A DNA stretch of 53,400 bases from Sedimentisphaerales bacterium (GCA_016930645.1 JAFGGH010000021.1:1-53400); one strand, 5' to 3'. Numbered from the stretch's first letter, positions 33,805 to 45,021 are shown. The notes: generated by a model from the sequence alone, not told the origin. Numbers and translations: made by a program.

Positions 33805-36645
33805 TCATCGGCCTTGATAAAGTTCAACAATTTCGTCTTTACTCAGAGCATAGTTATAGATACGCACATCATCCATCAGGCCGTCGAAATACCTTGTGCC
33901 TTGACTTTGAAGATCCAAGCCTAATTTAAGGTTATCCAGGGTTTGGGACCAATGCCCCATATTGTGATTAGCAACTTTCAGGCCGTCTTCTTCGGTATAC
34001 ACATATAATGTAGCTTTAGAAGGCTCGATTGTACAGGCTACAAACGCCCACTGGTCATCCGGAATCTCGGGGCCTTCGTCCCAGCCCCATGTACCTGACG
34101 AATTGTTGTTCCAGGTATAATGAAGCCTGTTGTTACCGCCGTAATGTATTCCACAGGCATTATCTTGTCTTTTCCTTGAAAAAACAATTCCAGACCAATC
34201 AGTGGCACGATGGCCGTTTATCCAGGCGGTAATTGTTATCGAATCGGTCGTCAGGGAGAAGTCATTCACTTCTACGGCATTAGTAACACCATCCAAATCA
34301 AGCGCTCCGGCTAAATGTCCGCCTGCCGGAACCCATTTGGGCTGTCCTTTAATCGTGCCGTCATTTCCGGAGTCCGAAGAATCCTTTGCAATATTTCCTT
34401 CAGTTTCATCAAGTTTCCACCAGCCGACTAATTTACCAATACTGAAACTCCACACATCGCCGGTGATGACCTTACCGTCAGTCCAGACCTCATCAACGCG
34501 CCAGAAGTATTGCTTTCCTTCCTGCAAAGAAGGCAATTTAATCTCACCGGGCTTCTTTACTTCCGCTAACAATTCGAGAGCATCTTTTTCGGTTCCGAAA
34601 TAAACCTTATGGCTTGTCGCACTGGCTCCGGTTTTCCAGTTGAGTTTAATTTCCTGGTGCAATCCGACCGTACCGCCGTTACCCGGCTCGGGATTTGTGG
34701 CCTTGACTTTTGCAGTCATGTCTATTTTGGACAATTCCATCGCCAGCGGGAATACCTTGTCCATAGGCGGTAAATCACTCAAACTGAGGTGCAGCTTGAA
34801 ATTGTCGGTGCTTTCATCTGTGTAGAACCTGACACTGGTATTGTCAAACTCCCTGGCCAACAGTTCCATCTTTTCGTAGGCCGGATTCTGTGGATTTTCA
34901 TTTATCATTTGCGAGGCCGCCGAAGCTATCCGAACAGCTCCGCCGACATTGACCAGACCCATCTTACTTACATTAGCCGTCATCCCGGATAAAGGCTCGC
35001 GCAGGCAGCCTTCGGCTAAAACAGACTTTTTACTGTCCATCGCTGACATACAGGACTTAAAAACAGTTTCATCAAATGCGACGATATTAGTTTTTCCGGA
35101 TTGACCTGTGTAGCAGTTGAGTTTTAAATCGTTGTCAACGGCAATCGTATATTGAGCCAAAGCACTGCCAGTCTGTAATTTCATAGGCGTTTCGGTGGTT
35201 GCCATTTGAGCTATACTCAATAATTGTGTCAGAAGCTTATTGGTTTTTTGAGGATTTTTGCTCGTAATCGAAAGTCCAACGAAAGGCGTTACAGGATTAC
35301 TCTGTTTTGTCATATTCAGAGGCGCTTTAGGCGGCATCACGAAGACGGTTACCTGCTCTATATTGGCAAACAACTCCCTGCCTATATCGAGGCCTGTAAT
35401 ATTGTCTATTTTCTTCTGGATTTTCTCGGCAGAAGCGCTATCTGATTCACTCAAAGCAAAACTGAAAAGGCCGATGGTGCCGGCAGGGACCGCGTTAAAA
35501 CCTTCGGCCCTGAGATTCGGTGTGCGGATAAGGTTATAAGGCAGGCAGTTATGGCCGTCCTTAAAGGCAATATCCGCTTCGAATTCAAATCCTTTTTCAT
35601 TTAACGAAAGATAAGAAATTACATCATCGATATTCTTGAAATCAACGATACTGTCAGCGATATGGAATTCCTCATCGAGCTGGTTGGCCGGAATTATACT
35701 GATAACTTTCTCATATACCTCGTCCGCATTAGCCCAGCAGGTAAAGGCGTTTTCCTGGCGCATTTGTCTGCTGACCCTGGAAAAAGACATATTTTTTGTA
35801 GCAAGCGTTGGTTCGCTGGTAATTCCCTTGTATTGCTTAATGCACCAGTCCAACCGCTCCATCGGCATAGCGACAATTATTATCTTATCATCGTGAGCAA
35901 TCCCTCCCACGCCATGCATATTAATTATGTTCATTCCTTCGATTGGCTGGGCCTGCTGCCCGGCCATTCCCATCCCGGCTAATATCATTCCGCGTAACGC
36001 GTCACTATCGCCAAGGTCGAGGACAGCAACGGCAGGCGGATTGTTTTGGGCAATACCATAAATACCAACGGCTATACCACGGACCTTTTTGAACTCAGCC
36101 ATCATACTCGGATTAAAAAATGCACTCAACATCGCGCCGGGGCCTTGTACCTGGCCATGTTGCTGCCCGCCTCCCAAAGCAGCCAGGGGATTTTCAAAGG
36201 GTGTACCCTTTAGCATATTTACGATTGTCTCAATCTGGTTGCCGGGGCTGCCGAGCTCAACATATAAAAATGTTTCGGGTGGCATTAAGGTCGCAGGGTC
36301 CAGAACCGTCAGCTCATCCAGGAGCGGTTTGACCTTTTGAATGATTGTCTCCTGGTCCCCATACTCTGCGATTATTTTTTCGAAAATCGCTTTTGTCTTA
36401 AGCTCATCCTTCTGCTTGTAATAACACATTCCCTGCCTGTACATCGCCTGGGCGATATGTGACTTTTGCGATGATTTGTCGGAAATCACCTTTTCATAAA
36501 TTTTGATTGCTGCGTCAAGGTCGCCTTCGACCTCTTCGGCATACAATCCTTCCTGCAGAAGCTCGGCAGGCGATTTTGCTATCGCCGAAGGCATAAACAA
36601 AACTGCAGCCAAGAGCAGGAAAATGATTTGAGTCGTCTTTTTCAT
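33805..36645 (-). CDS. exported protein with LamG-type C-terminal domain
   Basis: Secreted protein of 946 residues. The signal peptide ends near SAIAK (24). A TPR-like helical pair follows (about 27-110: DLDAAIKIYEKVI, QAMYRQGMCYYKQKDELKTKAIFEKII). The middle (about 115-640) is a repetitive alpha/beta region resembling DUF3352-like proteins, without catalytic motifs I recognise. A fibronectin-III-like domain (about 645-735: HKVYFGTEKDALELLAEVKK, YFWRVDEVWTDGKVITGDVW) and a LamG/concanavalin-like domain (about 745-946) end it. This ending is common in exported planctomycete proteins. Its function is unknown; carbohydrate or surface binding is likely. Confidence 0.85.
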   Translation of the reverse strand: MKKTTQIIFLLLAAVLFMPSAIAKSPAELLQEGLYAEEVEGDLDAAIKIYEKVISDKSSQKSHIAQAMYRQGMCYYKQKDELKTKAIFEKIIAEYGDQETIIQKVKPLLDELTVLDPATLMPPETFLYVELGSPGNQIETIVNMLKGTPFENPLAALGGGQQHGQVQGPGAMLSAFFNPSMMAEFKKVRGIAVGIYGIAQNNPPAVAVLDLGDSDALRGMILAGMGMAGQQAQPIEGMNIINMHGVGGIAHDDKIIIVAMPMERLDWCIKQYKGITSEPTLATKNMSFSRVSRQMRQENAFTCWANADEVYEKVISIIPANQLDEEFHIADSIVDFKNIDDVISYLSLNEKGFEFEADIAFKDGHNCLPYNLIRTPNLRAEGFNAVPAGTIGLFSFALSESDSASAEKIQKKIDNITGLDIGRELFANIEQVTVFVMPPKAPLNMTKQSNPVTPFVGLSITSKNPQKTNKLLTQLLSIAQMATTETPMKLQTGSALAQYTIAVDNDLKLNCYTGQSGKTNIVAFDETVFKSCMSAMDSKKSVLAEGCLREPLSGMTANVSKMGLVNVGGAVRIASAASQMINENPQNPAYEKMELLAREFDNTSVRFYTDESTDNFKLHLSLSDLPPMDKVFPLAMELSKIDMTAKVKATNPEPGNGGTVGLHQEIKLNWKTGASATSHKVYFGTEKDALELLAEVKKPGEIKLPSLQEGKQYFWRVDEVWTDGKVITGDVWSFSIGKLVGWWKLDETEGNIAKDSSDSGNDGTIKGQPKWVPAGGHLAGALDLDGVTNAVEVNDFSLTTDSITITAWINGHRATDWSGIVFSRKRQDNACGIHYGGNNRLHYTWNNNSSGTWGWDEGPEIPDDQWAFVACTIEPSKATLYVYTEEDGLKVANHNMGHWSQTLDNLKLGLDLQSQGTRYFDGLMDDVRIYNYALSKDEIVELYQGR

Positions 36646-37017
36646 ATTCTTTTCCTTTCGAAAATAAAGAAACGTTAATGTTTATAACTCGACAAAAATC
36701 TACCGCCGGATTGTTACAGATTTGTTACGATTCTGTCCTTTTTTGAAAAATTTTACGGGGAAGCTACAGGCTTTTTAACACTAAAACACAAAGTCACGAA
36801 AGCACAATTTACAGAATTTGTTTAGGACAGGATAACCCGCCTTCGTTGAAACTTCGGCGGGCAGGCAGGATTTACGGGATAAATCCGTACTTCGTTATTC
36901 GTTATCCCCTCCCTGCCGGTCGGGGCTTGTATCCCTTCTACATTCAACATTCAATATTCGATATTTATCCGCCTTCGGCAAACTTGTCCGACGTCCTTTT
37001 GGCGGATTCAATTCTTT
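36646..37017. other. gene-free stretch with dispersed repeats
   Basis: No gene is seen. It contains GACAGGATAACCCGCCTTCG-type words also found near 12019, an ACATTCAACATTCAATATTC-type AT repeat near 36940, and GC-rich fragments up to the zinc-ribbon gene. The left end should hold the LamG gene's promoter, but no clear boxes stand out. Confidence 0.55.
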
Positions 37018-37218
37018 CTATCCGTAAGTATTGCCATCCTGGTCGACGTAGATTTGCCCTTTTGCTTTGCGTACTTTTTCCACCGCTTTGGGCATCTCGT
37101 CTAATTCCGGCACTTTAAACAATAATCCGCAATATCGGCAGCGAACCCGGCAATCAACCGCCGCTTCTTTTAACAGCCAGCTCTTACCACAGCCCGGACA
37201 CTGCGCGATGATTTTCAT
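37018..37218 (-). CDS. small zinc-ribbon protein
   Basis: A 66-residue protein starting at the ATG at 37218, with AAGGAT eight bases upstream (the TTG at 37227 lies over this site and is rejected). QCPGCGKSW and VRCRYCGLLF supply two CxxC pairs for one zinc ion, as in MJ0042/zinc-ribbon domains. The rest is charged (DEMPKAVEKVRKAKG). It may bind nucleic acid or protein. The specific role is unknown. Confidence 0.65.
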   Translation of the reverse strand: MKIIAQCPGCGKSWLLKEAAVDCRVRCRYCGLLFKVPELDEMPKAVEKVRKAKGQIYVDQDGNTYG

Positions 37219-37367
37219 AAAAGACAATCCTTAGAAAAGCTTACCCAAATAAGATTTCGGTTACAGAAAAATAATAACATAAATTTTTAGCTTGTCCCAT
37301 AAAATCAAAACGCATGGTTTAATAACGTATAAATCCCTTATAAAACAGCGCTTATGACATAATTTTA

Positions 37368-37396
37368 TTGTTTTATCAACTCGGTTTTGCTACAAT
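37368..37396 (+). promoter_or_regulatory. promoter of the small orphan gene
   Basis: TTGTTT at 37368-37373, a 17-base spacer, TACAAT at 37391-37396. It is about 30 bases upstream of the TTG start with GGGGGTG. Confidence 0.5.
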
Positions 37397-37430
37397 AATA
37401 TCAATTGGGGATATTACCGGGGGTGATGTT

Positions 37431-37625
37431 TTGACTAAAAAAATCCAATGCAAAATTATTGATTCAACTCCTTTATCTGCCGACGAACCCGTTCTGCACT
37501 TAGGCTGGGACTTCAATTCGTCTATCTATTTTCAACCCGAACAAAATCAGGCTACACGTTCAGCCAATAAAGACATTTCAATTGATTCAGACCAAACCGG
37601 CAGTATCCTCGACTGCTACGCCTGA
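37431..37625 (+). CDS. 64-residue orphan protein
   Basis: Starts at TTG 37431, five bases after GGGGGTG, because a promoter occupies the upstream part of the frame. It begins MTKKIQCKIIDSTPL and continues with a polar, Asp/Ser-rich sequence including LGWDFNSSIYF. There is no signal peptide, membrane segment or motif I recognise. It lies just before the toxin-antitoxin-like pair on the same strand. It could be a genuine small gene or a chance frame. Confidence 0.4.
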   Translation: MTKKIQCKIIDSTPLSADEPVLHLGWDFNSSIYFQPEQNQATRSANKDISIDSDQTGSILDCYA

Positions 37626-37672
37626 AAAAAAATATCATACCAATAAAACGTTATTTCTGGTAAAATAAGTGC

Positions 37673-37912
37673 ATGGACTATAGATACACAAAATACTTCG
37701 AGAATGAGGTTCTACGGAAAAGACCTTACTTGAAGAAAGAGTGGTGTATCTATGTGATAGAAAATCCTATAAAAACCGAACCACAGCATAGCAATCGTTA
37801 CAGATTCTGGGCTAAAATAAAAGAAATGCAAAACAGGGTGTTGCGAGTTATAACACTCGATGACAAAAAGACAATACATAATGCTTTTTTTGATAGAGGA
37901 TTCAAAGAATGA
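37673..37912 (+). CDS. DUF4258/toxin-like small protein
   Basis: A 79-residue basic protein, MDYRYTKYFENEVLRKRPYL at the start and TLDDKKTIHNAFFDRGF at the end. This pattern, paired with a DUF2283 protein, is one I recall as a frequent two-gene unit in environmental genomes and looks like a RelE-fold or DUF4258 toxin with its partner. The stop overlaps the next gene's ATG (ATGA). A possible -10 box TAAAAT lies six bases before the ATG, so the message may be leaderless. Toxicity is not shown. Confidence 0.7.
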   Translation: MDYRYTKYFENEVLRKRPYLKKEWCIYVIENPIKTEPQHSNRYRFWAKIKEMQNRVLRVITLDDKKTIHNAFFDRGFKE

Positions 37913-38127
37913 AACTGAATTATTATCCAGATACTGATTCCTTATATATCGACCTGGTTGAACGCCAGAGCACTGAAAGCAAAGAAGTCTCCGAAGGAAT
38001 AGTCCTTGATTATGATAAGAACGGTGACTTGGTTGGTATCGATATTGACAATGCCAGCAAAAAACTCGACCTGAAAAAACTTATCCTGAACAAATTACCA
38101 ACCGAAATGCAAATGTTATCAGCTTAA
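37909..38127 (+). CDS. DUF2283 small protein (putative antitoxin partner)
   Basis: A 72-residue acidic protein with the DUF2283 signature: KLNYYPDTDSLYIDLVE, then VSEGIVLDYDKNGDLVGIDI. It is coupled to the preceding basic protein by a 4-base overlap. An acidic partner following a basic toxin-like protein suggests an antitoxin, though the gene order is toxin first. It ends 20 bases before the convergent nifS stop. Confidence 0.8.
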   Translation: MKLNYYPDTDSLYIDLVERQSTESKEVSEGIVLDYDKNGDLVGIDIDNASKKLDLKKLILNKLPTEMQMLSA

Positions 38128-38147
38128 GTGTGAAAATAGTTTATATT

Positions 38148-39305
38148 CTATTTCTCTACAAACGGTGACAGCTCGCGCAGCCTATTTACAATCGGCGGAA
38201 TTTTCTCGATAGCAAAATCAACTTCTTCTTCGGTGTTGTATCTGCTCAGGCTGAATCTAATCGAACCATGTGCTGCTGTAAACGGGACACCCATCGCCCG
38301 AAGGACGTGAGAGGGTTCGAGTGAGCCGCTGGTACAGGCTGAGCCGCTGCTTGCGCAGATGCCGAATTTATCCAGCATTAAAAGAATCGCTTCGCCTTCG
38401 ATATATTCGAAGCTGATATTGCTCGTATTTGGCAGGCGGTTTTCGGTATCGCCATTGATTCTGCAATCGGGACAGCTTTTCAATATCTCCCGCTCTAACT
38501 TGTCGCGCAAGTATTTGACGCGATTGTTTTCCTCATCGAAATTCCGCATTGCAAGCTCGGCAGCCTTGCCAAGGCCGATGATACCCGGAACATTCTCGGT
38601 GCCCGCCCGTCTGCCGCCTTCCTGATGACCGCCTAACACAAACGGTGTCAGTCGAGTGCCTTTGCGAACATATAAAACGCCGATACCCTTAGGTGCGTGG
38701 AGCTTATGGCCGGAAAGGCTCAGCAAATCTATCGCACTATCTTTAAGATTAATCGCTAATTTACCGACAGCCTGGACAGCATCCGTATGAAATACGACAT
38801 CTCTGTTTTTGCAAAGCTCTGCTATCCTTTCAACAGGAAATACCACACCTGTCTCGTTGTTGGCCCACATTATTGAAACTATAGCTGTCTCGTCATCGAC
38901 TTGGTTTTCAAGAGCATCAAAATCCAGTCTGCCTGATGAATCCACACCGATTTCGATTACCGTATAGCCGTGACTTTCCAGCTCACGGCAGACAGTAAGC
39001 ACAGCCGGATGTTCTACTCTGCTGGTTATGATTTTTCGCCTTTGAGGCTTGGCGTTTAGAGTTCCCATTATCGCGGTGTTGTCGCTTTCGGTGCCGCAGC
39101 CGGTGAAGATAATTTCATCCGGCAGGCACTTTAAAAGCGCCGCGACATTCTCTCTCGCTTCTCTGATTTTTATCCCGACCTGTCCGCCGAAGGTGTGCAT
39201 GCTCGAAGGGTTGCCGTAAAGCTCGGAAAAGTACGGTCGAATCTCTTCGAGAACCTCTTCGGCGACTTTGGTAGTAGCATTATTATCGAAATATATGGTT
39301 TTCAT
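38148..39305 (-). CDS. nifS: cysteine desulfurase NifS
   Basis: PLP enzyme of 385 residues that takes sulfur from cysteine for Fe-S cluster assembly on NifU. It shows the PLP Lys in LSGHKLHAPKG, substrate-site IYFDNNATTKV at the start, and the catalytic Cys in SSGSACTSGSLEPSHVL, the IscS/NifS group I form with an extended loop. It is the last gene of the sulfur operon and starts two bases after nifU ends, so the two are coupled. Confidence 0.95.
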   Translation of the reverse strand: MKTIYFDNNATTKVAEEVLEEIRPYFSELYGNPSSMHTFGGQVGIKIREARENVAALLKCLPDEIIFTGCGTESDNTAIMGTLNAKPQRRKIITSRVEHPAVLTVCRELESHGYTVIEIGVDSSGRLDFDALENQVDDETAIVSIMWANNETGVVFPVERIAELCKNRDVVFHTDAVQAVGKLAINLKDSAIDLLSLSGHKLHAPKGIGVLYVRKGTRLTPFVLGGHQEGGRRAGTENVPGIIGLGKAAELAMRNFDEENNRVKYLRDKLEREILKSCPDCRINGDTENRLPNTSNISFEYIEGEAILLMLDKFGICASSGSACTSGSLEPSHVLRAMGVPFTAAHGSIRFSLSRYNTEEEVDFAIEKIPPIVNRLRELSPFVEK

Positions 39306-39307
39306 TA

Positions 39308-40189
39308 TTATCCTCTATGCTCATGCGGTTCAGATGCCGAGTCACCTTCTTCTTCTACAAATAAATCTTCGCTGGCAAACTCTCTCAGCCTGGCTTCTAC
39401 GACATCCTTCATAGTAAACTCGGTCAAATGACACTGAGCGCACATTCCTCGAAAGGCAACGATAACCTTATCGCCTTCGACATCGACAAGCTCGATATTA
39501 CCGCCGTGGGCACGCAGGGCCGGGCGTATCTGCTCATTTATCGTCTGCTGAATCAATTGGATTTTCTGTATGTTGGTCAGCTTTTTGCCTTTATGCTTAA
39601 CCGGCACAGCCGGCTCTTTGATATTGTCACCATGGATTCTTTCGATAATTTTTTCTATTTCGCCTTTACAGCCGCCGCAACCGCCGCCTGCCTTGCAGTA
39701 ATTGGTAACTTCCTCGACCGTTCTTAAATCATTGTCCTTGATTACCCGTTCAATTTCATTTTCGGTAACACCGAAACAGTTACAAACCACTTTGCCTTCA
39801 AGTGAACGTTTTATTGTTCCGCCGCTTTTATAATTTTCTATTGCCGCTTCCAGGGCTTCTCTGCCCATAACCGAGCAGTGCATCTTCTGTTCCGGCAGGC
39901 CGCCGAGATAATCGGCGATATCTTTATTCGTTACCTTCGCCGCTTCTTCGAGGGTCATACCTTTGATAATCTCAGTCAGCACAGAAGACGTGGCAATTGC
40001 ACTGGCGCAGCCGAATGTCTTGAATTTGGCATCGGCAATTTTGCCATTTTCATCCAGCTTGAATGTTAATTTCAGAGCATCGCCGCAGGCAAGTGAGCCA
40101 ACCTCGCCGACACCATCGGGATTCTCAATCTCACCAACATTATGCGGATTGAAAAAATGGTCCCTGACTTTTTCCGTATATTCCCACAT
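39308..40189 (-). CDS. nifU: NifU Fe-S cluster scaffold (three-domain)
   Basis: Full-length NifU, 293 residues. An IscU-like domain (about 1-125) has Cys ligands in LACGDALKL, FGCASAIA and KMHCSVMG. A central BFD-type [2Fe-2S] domain (about 130-185) has VVCNCFGV and CGGCKGE. A C-terminal Nfu domain (about 205-280) has the cluster Cys pair in GMCAQCHLTE. It builds and hands on Fe-S clusters using sulfur from NifS. In a non-nitrogen-fixing setting it would be the general assembly scaffold. No nif structural genes are present. Confidence 0.95.
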   Translation of the reverse strand: MWEYTEKVRDHFFNPHNVGEIENPDGVGEVGSLACGDALKLTFKLDENGKIADAKFKTFGCASAIATSSVLTEIIKGMTLEEAAKVTNKDIADYLGGLPEQKMHCSVMGREALEAAIENYKSGGTIKRSLEGKVVCNCFGVTENEIERVIKDNDLRTVEEVTNYCKAGGGCGGCKGEIEKIIERIHGDNIKEPAVPVKHKGKKLTNIQKIQLIQQTINEQIRPALRAHGGNIELVDVEGDKVIVAFRGMCAQCHLTEFTMKDVVEARLREFASEDLFVEEEGDSASEPHEHRG

Positions 40190-40194
40190 CTTTT

Positions 40195-42406
<2,212 letters not shown>

Positions 42407-42430
42407 GAGATGCCCCTTTTTATTCGCTTT

Positions 42431-43348
42431 TTATTCATTTTTCCTGGTATAGACCAGCTCACCGCTGTCCATAGTAACATTTACGCCCGCAGGCACCGAC
42501 TCTTTAATCCAGACGTTGCCGCCTATTACTGAGCCTTTGCCGATAACAACATCTCCCAGTATAGTCGCCTCGGCATAAATCGTAACATTATCCTCTATCG
42601 TCGGATGCCGTTTGCCGCCCTTGATTATTCTGCCGCGTTCATCCTTCGGGAAACTAAGCGCGCCGAGTGTCGTGCCCTGATACATTTTTACATTATTTCC
42701 TATTACCGTTGTCTCACCGATAACCACACCGGTGCCGTGGTCGATAAAAAAGTTTTCGCCGATTTTCGCGCCGGGATGTATATCAATGCCCGTAACCGAA
42801 TGTGCATACTCGCTCATTATCCTCGGAATCAGCGGAACATCCTTAATATAAAGCTCATGAGCCAAACGGTAAGTTGCAATAGCTATGATACACGGATAGC
42901 TGATTACAATCTCTTCGTAAGATTTTGCGGCGGGGTCGCCGTCGAACGCCGCTATCACATCACCTTTAAGCTGCTCCCTGACTGCGGGGAACCTTTCCAG
43001 AAAATAATTCGTGGCCTGCTCAGCCATCCTGCCGCAGTCGCCTGTCTCGCAGCTTTGCAGCCTGCACCTGTATTTATAAGCCCGTTCTATCTGCTCGCCA
43101 AGCTCGGTATAAATATGGCATAGAATATCAATTACAACATAACGGACATTGGTTTTCGTAACATGTCTTTTGCCGGTATAACCCGGGAAAAGCAGCTCCA
43201 TAAGCAACTCAAGCACTTCAAGAATGCGGCTTTTTACCGGAAGATTCGTCGCATCGATAAAGTTAATGCCGGAATCACCTTGGTACGTCTCGATAATTTC
43301 ATTAACAAGATTGTCGAGTTTCTGATTGGTTGGTTTATGCTTTGGCAT
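42431..43348 (-). CDS. cysE: serine O-acetyltransferase
   Basis: Makes O-acetylserine, the substrate of CysK; 305 residues (EpsC/CysE group with a longer N-terminal helical part). The left-handed beta-helix is seen as HPGAKIGENFFIDHGTGVVI, GNNVKMYQGTTLGA, then DNVTIYAEATILGDVVIGKG. The catalytic His are in DIHPG and FIDHGTG. It lies between cysK and nadA with gaps of about 25-30 bases, clearly one operon. Confidence 0.94.
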   Translation of the reverse strand: MPKHKPTNQKLDNLVNEIIETYQGDSGINFIDATNLPVKSRILEVLELLMELLFPGYTGKRHVTKTNVRYVVIDILCHIYTELGEQIERAYKYRCRLQSCETGDCGRMAEQATNYFLERFPAVREQLKGDVIAAFDGDPAAKSYEEIVISYPCIIAIATYRLAHELYIKDVPLIPRIMSEYAHSVTGIDIHPGAKIGENFFIDHGTGVVIGETTVIGNNVKMYQGTTLGALSFPKDERGRIIKGGKRHPTIEDNVTIYAEATILGDVVIGKGSVIGGNVWIKESVPAGVNVTMDSGELVYTRKNE

Positions 43349-43376
43349 AGTTTAGACCTCTTCGACTCCAAAACGA

Positions 43377-44321
43377 TTAAATAACCGAATTAAGCCCTTC
43401 GTACAAGTCCGTCGAGAGATAGCGCTCGCCGGTATCACAGATAAATGTTACTATTGTTTTTCCGGCGTTTTCTTCTCTTGCGGCTACCTGTATAGCCGCC
43501 CAGACGTTGGCGCCGCCGCTTATGCCGGAAAGAATACCTTCTCTTCTGGCAAGCTGCCTTGCGGTCTCAAGGGCGTCTTCATTACTAACCTGTATTATCT
43601 CATCAATCAAATCCCGCCTGAGAACATCAGGGACAAAACCGGCCCCTATTCCCTGTATCTTATGCGGCCCTGCCTTGCCGCCCGACAACACCGGCGAATC
43701 AGCCGGTTCAACGGCAATTACTTTTATCTGGGGCTTCTTGCGTTTCAGATAATCACCACAGCCGGTTATAGTCCCGCCGGTACCTACACCGGAGACAAGA
43801 ATATCGACCTTGCAGCCGCTATCGTTCCATATTTCCTGTGCGGTCGTCTCAAAATGCACCTTAGGATTAGCGGAATTTTTAAACTGCTGCGGCATAAATG
43901 TCTTGTGATATTGCCCTAAAAGCTCCTCTGCTTTTTTAACCGCGCCTGTCATTCCTTCACCTGCCGGCGTTAGAACGAGCTGCGCACCGAAAAGCGTAAG
44001 CAGCTTGCGCCTTTCAATGCTCATTGATTCCGGCATCGCTAAAATAAGCTTATATCCCTTTGCCGCACAGATAAATGCCAGACCGATACCGGTATTGCCG
44101 CTTGTCGGCTCTATAATAACCGTCTCTTCATCTATAAGCCCATTCTCTTCGGCAGCTTCTATCATAGAAAGAGCTATGCGGTCTTTAACCGAACCGCAGG
44201 GATTCTTCGACTCAAGCTTCACAAGCACTTCAGCCTGAGACGGTACTATTTTATTCAGTTTTACAAGCGGAGTGTATCCTACCGCCGCGGTGATGTCTTC
44301 AAACACAGCACTCATAGCCAT
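43377..44321 (-). CDS. cysK: cysteine synthase (copy 1)
   Basis: PLP enzyme of 314 residues that makes cysteine from O-acetylserine and sulfide. It has the PLP Lys in NPCGSVKDRIALSM, the substrate loop [12 protein letters not shown], and the PLP-phosphate loop [11 protein letters not shown]. First structural gene after the Rrf2 regulator, it pairs with the cysE that follows. AAGGGA precedes the ATG at 44321; a second ATG two codons later is possible. A paralogue lies at 47544-48473. Confidence 0.95.
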   Translation of the reverse strand: MAMSAVFEDITAAVGYTPLVKLNKIVPSQAEVLVKLESKNPCGSVKDRIALSMIEAAEENGLIDEETVIIEPTSGNTGIGLAFICAAKGYKLILAMPESMSIERRKLLTLFGAQLVLTPAGEGMTGAVKKAEELLGQYHKTFMPQQFKNSANPKVHFETTAQEIWNDSGCKVDILVSGVGTGGTITGCGDYLKRKKPQIKVIAVEPADSPVLSGGKAGPHKIQGIGAGFVPDVLRRDLIDEIIQVSNEDALETARQLARREGILSGISGGANVWAAIQVAAREENAGKTIVTFICDTGERYLSTDLYEGLNSVI

Positions 44322-44345
44322 TATTCCCTTCAGCCAAAACTACAC

Positions 44346-44780
44346 TTATATTTGATATGTCAATTTATTATGATTCTGCGCTTTATCAACCATATCCTTT
44401 AATGTCATTGACTTAAGCACATCAATCATCGCATCCTGTACTTTTGTCCACACCTGGCGGGCTACACAATCCGCCGCACGCGCGCAGAGGCTTTCATTTT
44501 CCACACACTCAACCGTGCTAATTGACCCTTCAAGCGCCAGTACAATCTCATCTAAGCCGATTTTCTCCGGTTCTCTGGCAAGGACATAACCCCCCCTTGC
44601 ACCCCTGAGACTACGAACAATGCCGCCGTTTTTCAGCATTGCTATAATCTGCTCGAGGTATTTTACGCTTATTCCCTGATTCTTTCCAATCAGCTTAATC
44701 TGCAAAGGGCCGTTGCCATAATTTTTGGCTAACTCTATCGCCGCTCTTAAACCGTATCTTGTTCTTGTTGCAAGTTTCAT
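44346..44780 (-). CDS. Rrf2-family regulator (IscR/CymR-like)
   Basis: Winged-helix regulator of 144 residues. KLATRTRYGLRAAIELAKNY starts the wHTH, and VRSLRGARGGYVLAREPEKI is the family's wing. The C-terminal part has three Cys (VECVENESLCARAADC) spaced much as in IscR, so it probably binds an Fe-S cluster and senses cluster or cysteine status. It heads the leftward sulfur operon and faces the second one across a 240-bp gap, so it most likely regulates both. Confidence 0.92.
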   Translation of the reverse strand: MKLATRTRYGLRAAIELAKNYGNGPLQIKLIGKNQGISVKYLEQIIAMLKNGGIVRSLRGARGGYVLAREPEKIGLDEIVLALEGSISTVECVENESLCARAADCVARQVWTKVQDAMIDVLKSMTLKDMVDKAQNHNKLTYQI

Positions 44781-44817
44781 AATCTATTCTCCATTATTCC
44801 TACTGTATTGGTGGTAT

Positions 44818-44848
44818 ATTATACGGCCTGAATTACTTTTAGTATCAA
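44818..44848 (-). promoter_or_regulatory. promoter of the Rrf2-cysK-cysE-nadA-metY-nifUS operon
   Basis: Minus strand: TATAAT at 44823-44818 with a possible TTGATA at 44848-44843 (19-base spacer, longer than ideal). The heptamer AGTAGGA occurs at 44804-44798, just downstream of the predicted start. Confidence 0.5.
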
Positions 44849-44877
44849 AAAAATGTAAAATTTTTTAAAAAATGTAC

Positions 44878-44906
44878 TTGACAGGGTATTTTCTAAGTAT
44901 TATAAT
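44878..44906 (+). promoter_or_regulatory. consensus promoter of the rightward sulfur operon
   Basis: TTGACA at 44878-44883, a 17-base spacer, TATAAT at 44901-44906: exact consensus. AGTAGGATAT at 44928-44937 lies about 15 bases past the predicted start and resembles the right half of an IscR type 1 site. A leader of about 110 bases precedes the first gene. Confidence 0.75.
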
Positions 44907-45021
44907 TCCCAGTATAATAGTAGTTTTAGTAGGATATGCCTTAAAATACTGTTATTTTTAGAGTAATCGCCTTTTGCCTATTAAAAAATGAAGGTCTCGG
45001 TGATGTGAAGGAATTTGGTGA

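Noticed and set aside
33363-33929. 188-codon plus-strand frame
   Set aside because: It crosses RAYT 2, its hairpins and the end of the LamG gene in antisense; it is not a gene.
39308-40189. Evidence for nitrogen fixation from nifU and nifS
   Set aside because: There are no nitrogenase genes. The pair sits with cysteine and Fe-S genes and serves general cluster assembly.
44907-45021. SAM riboswitch or T-box in the sulfur operon leader
   Set aside because: No conserved core or anti-terminator pairing is recognisable. The leader is AT-rich with only weak structure.
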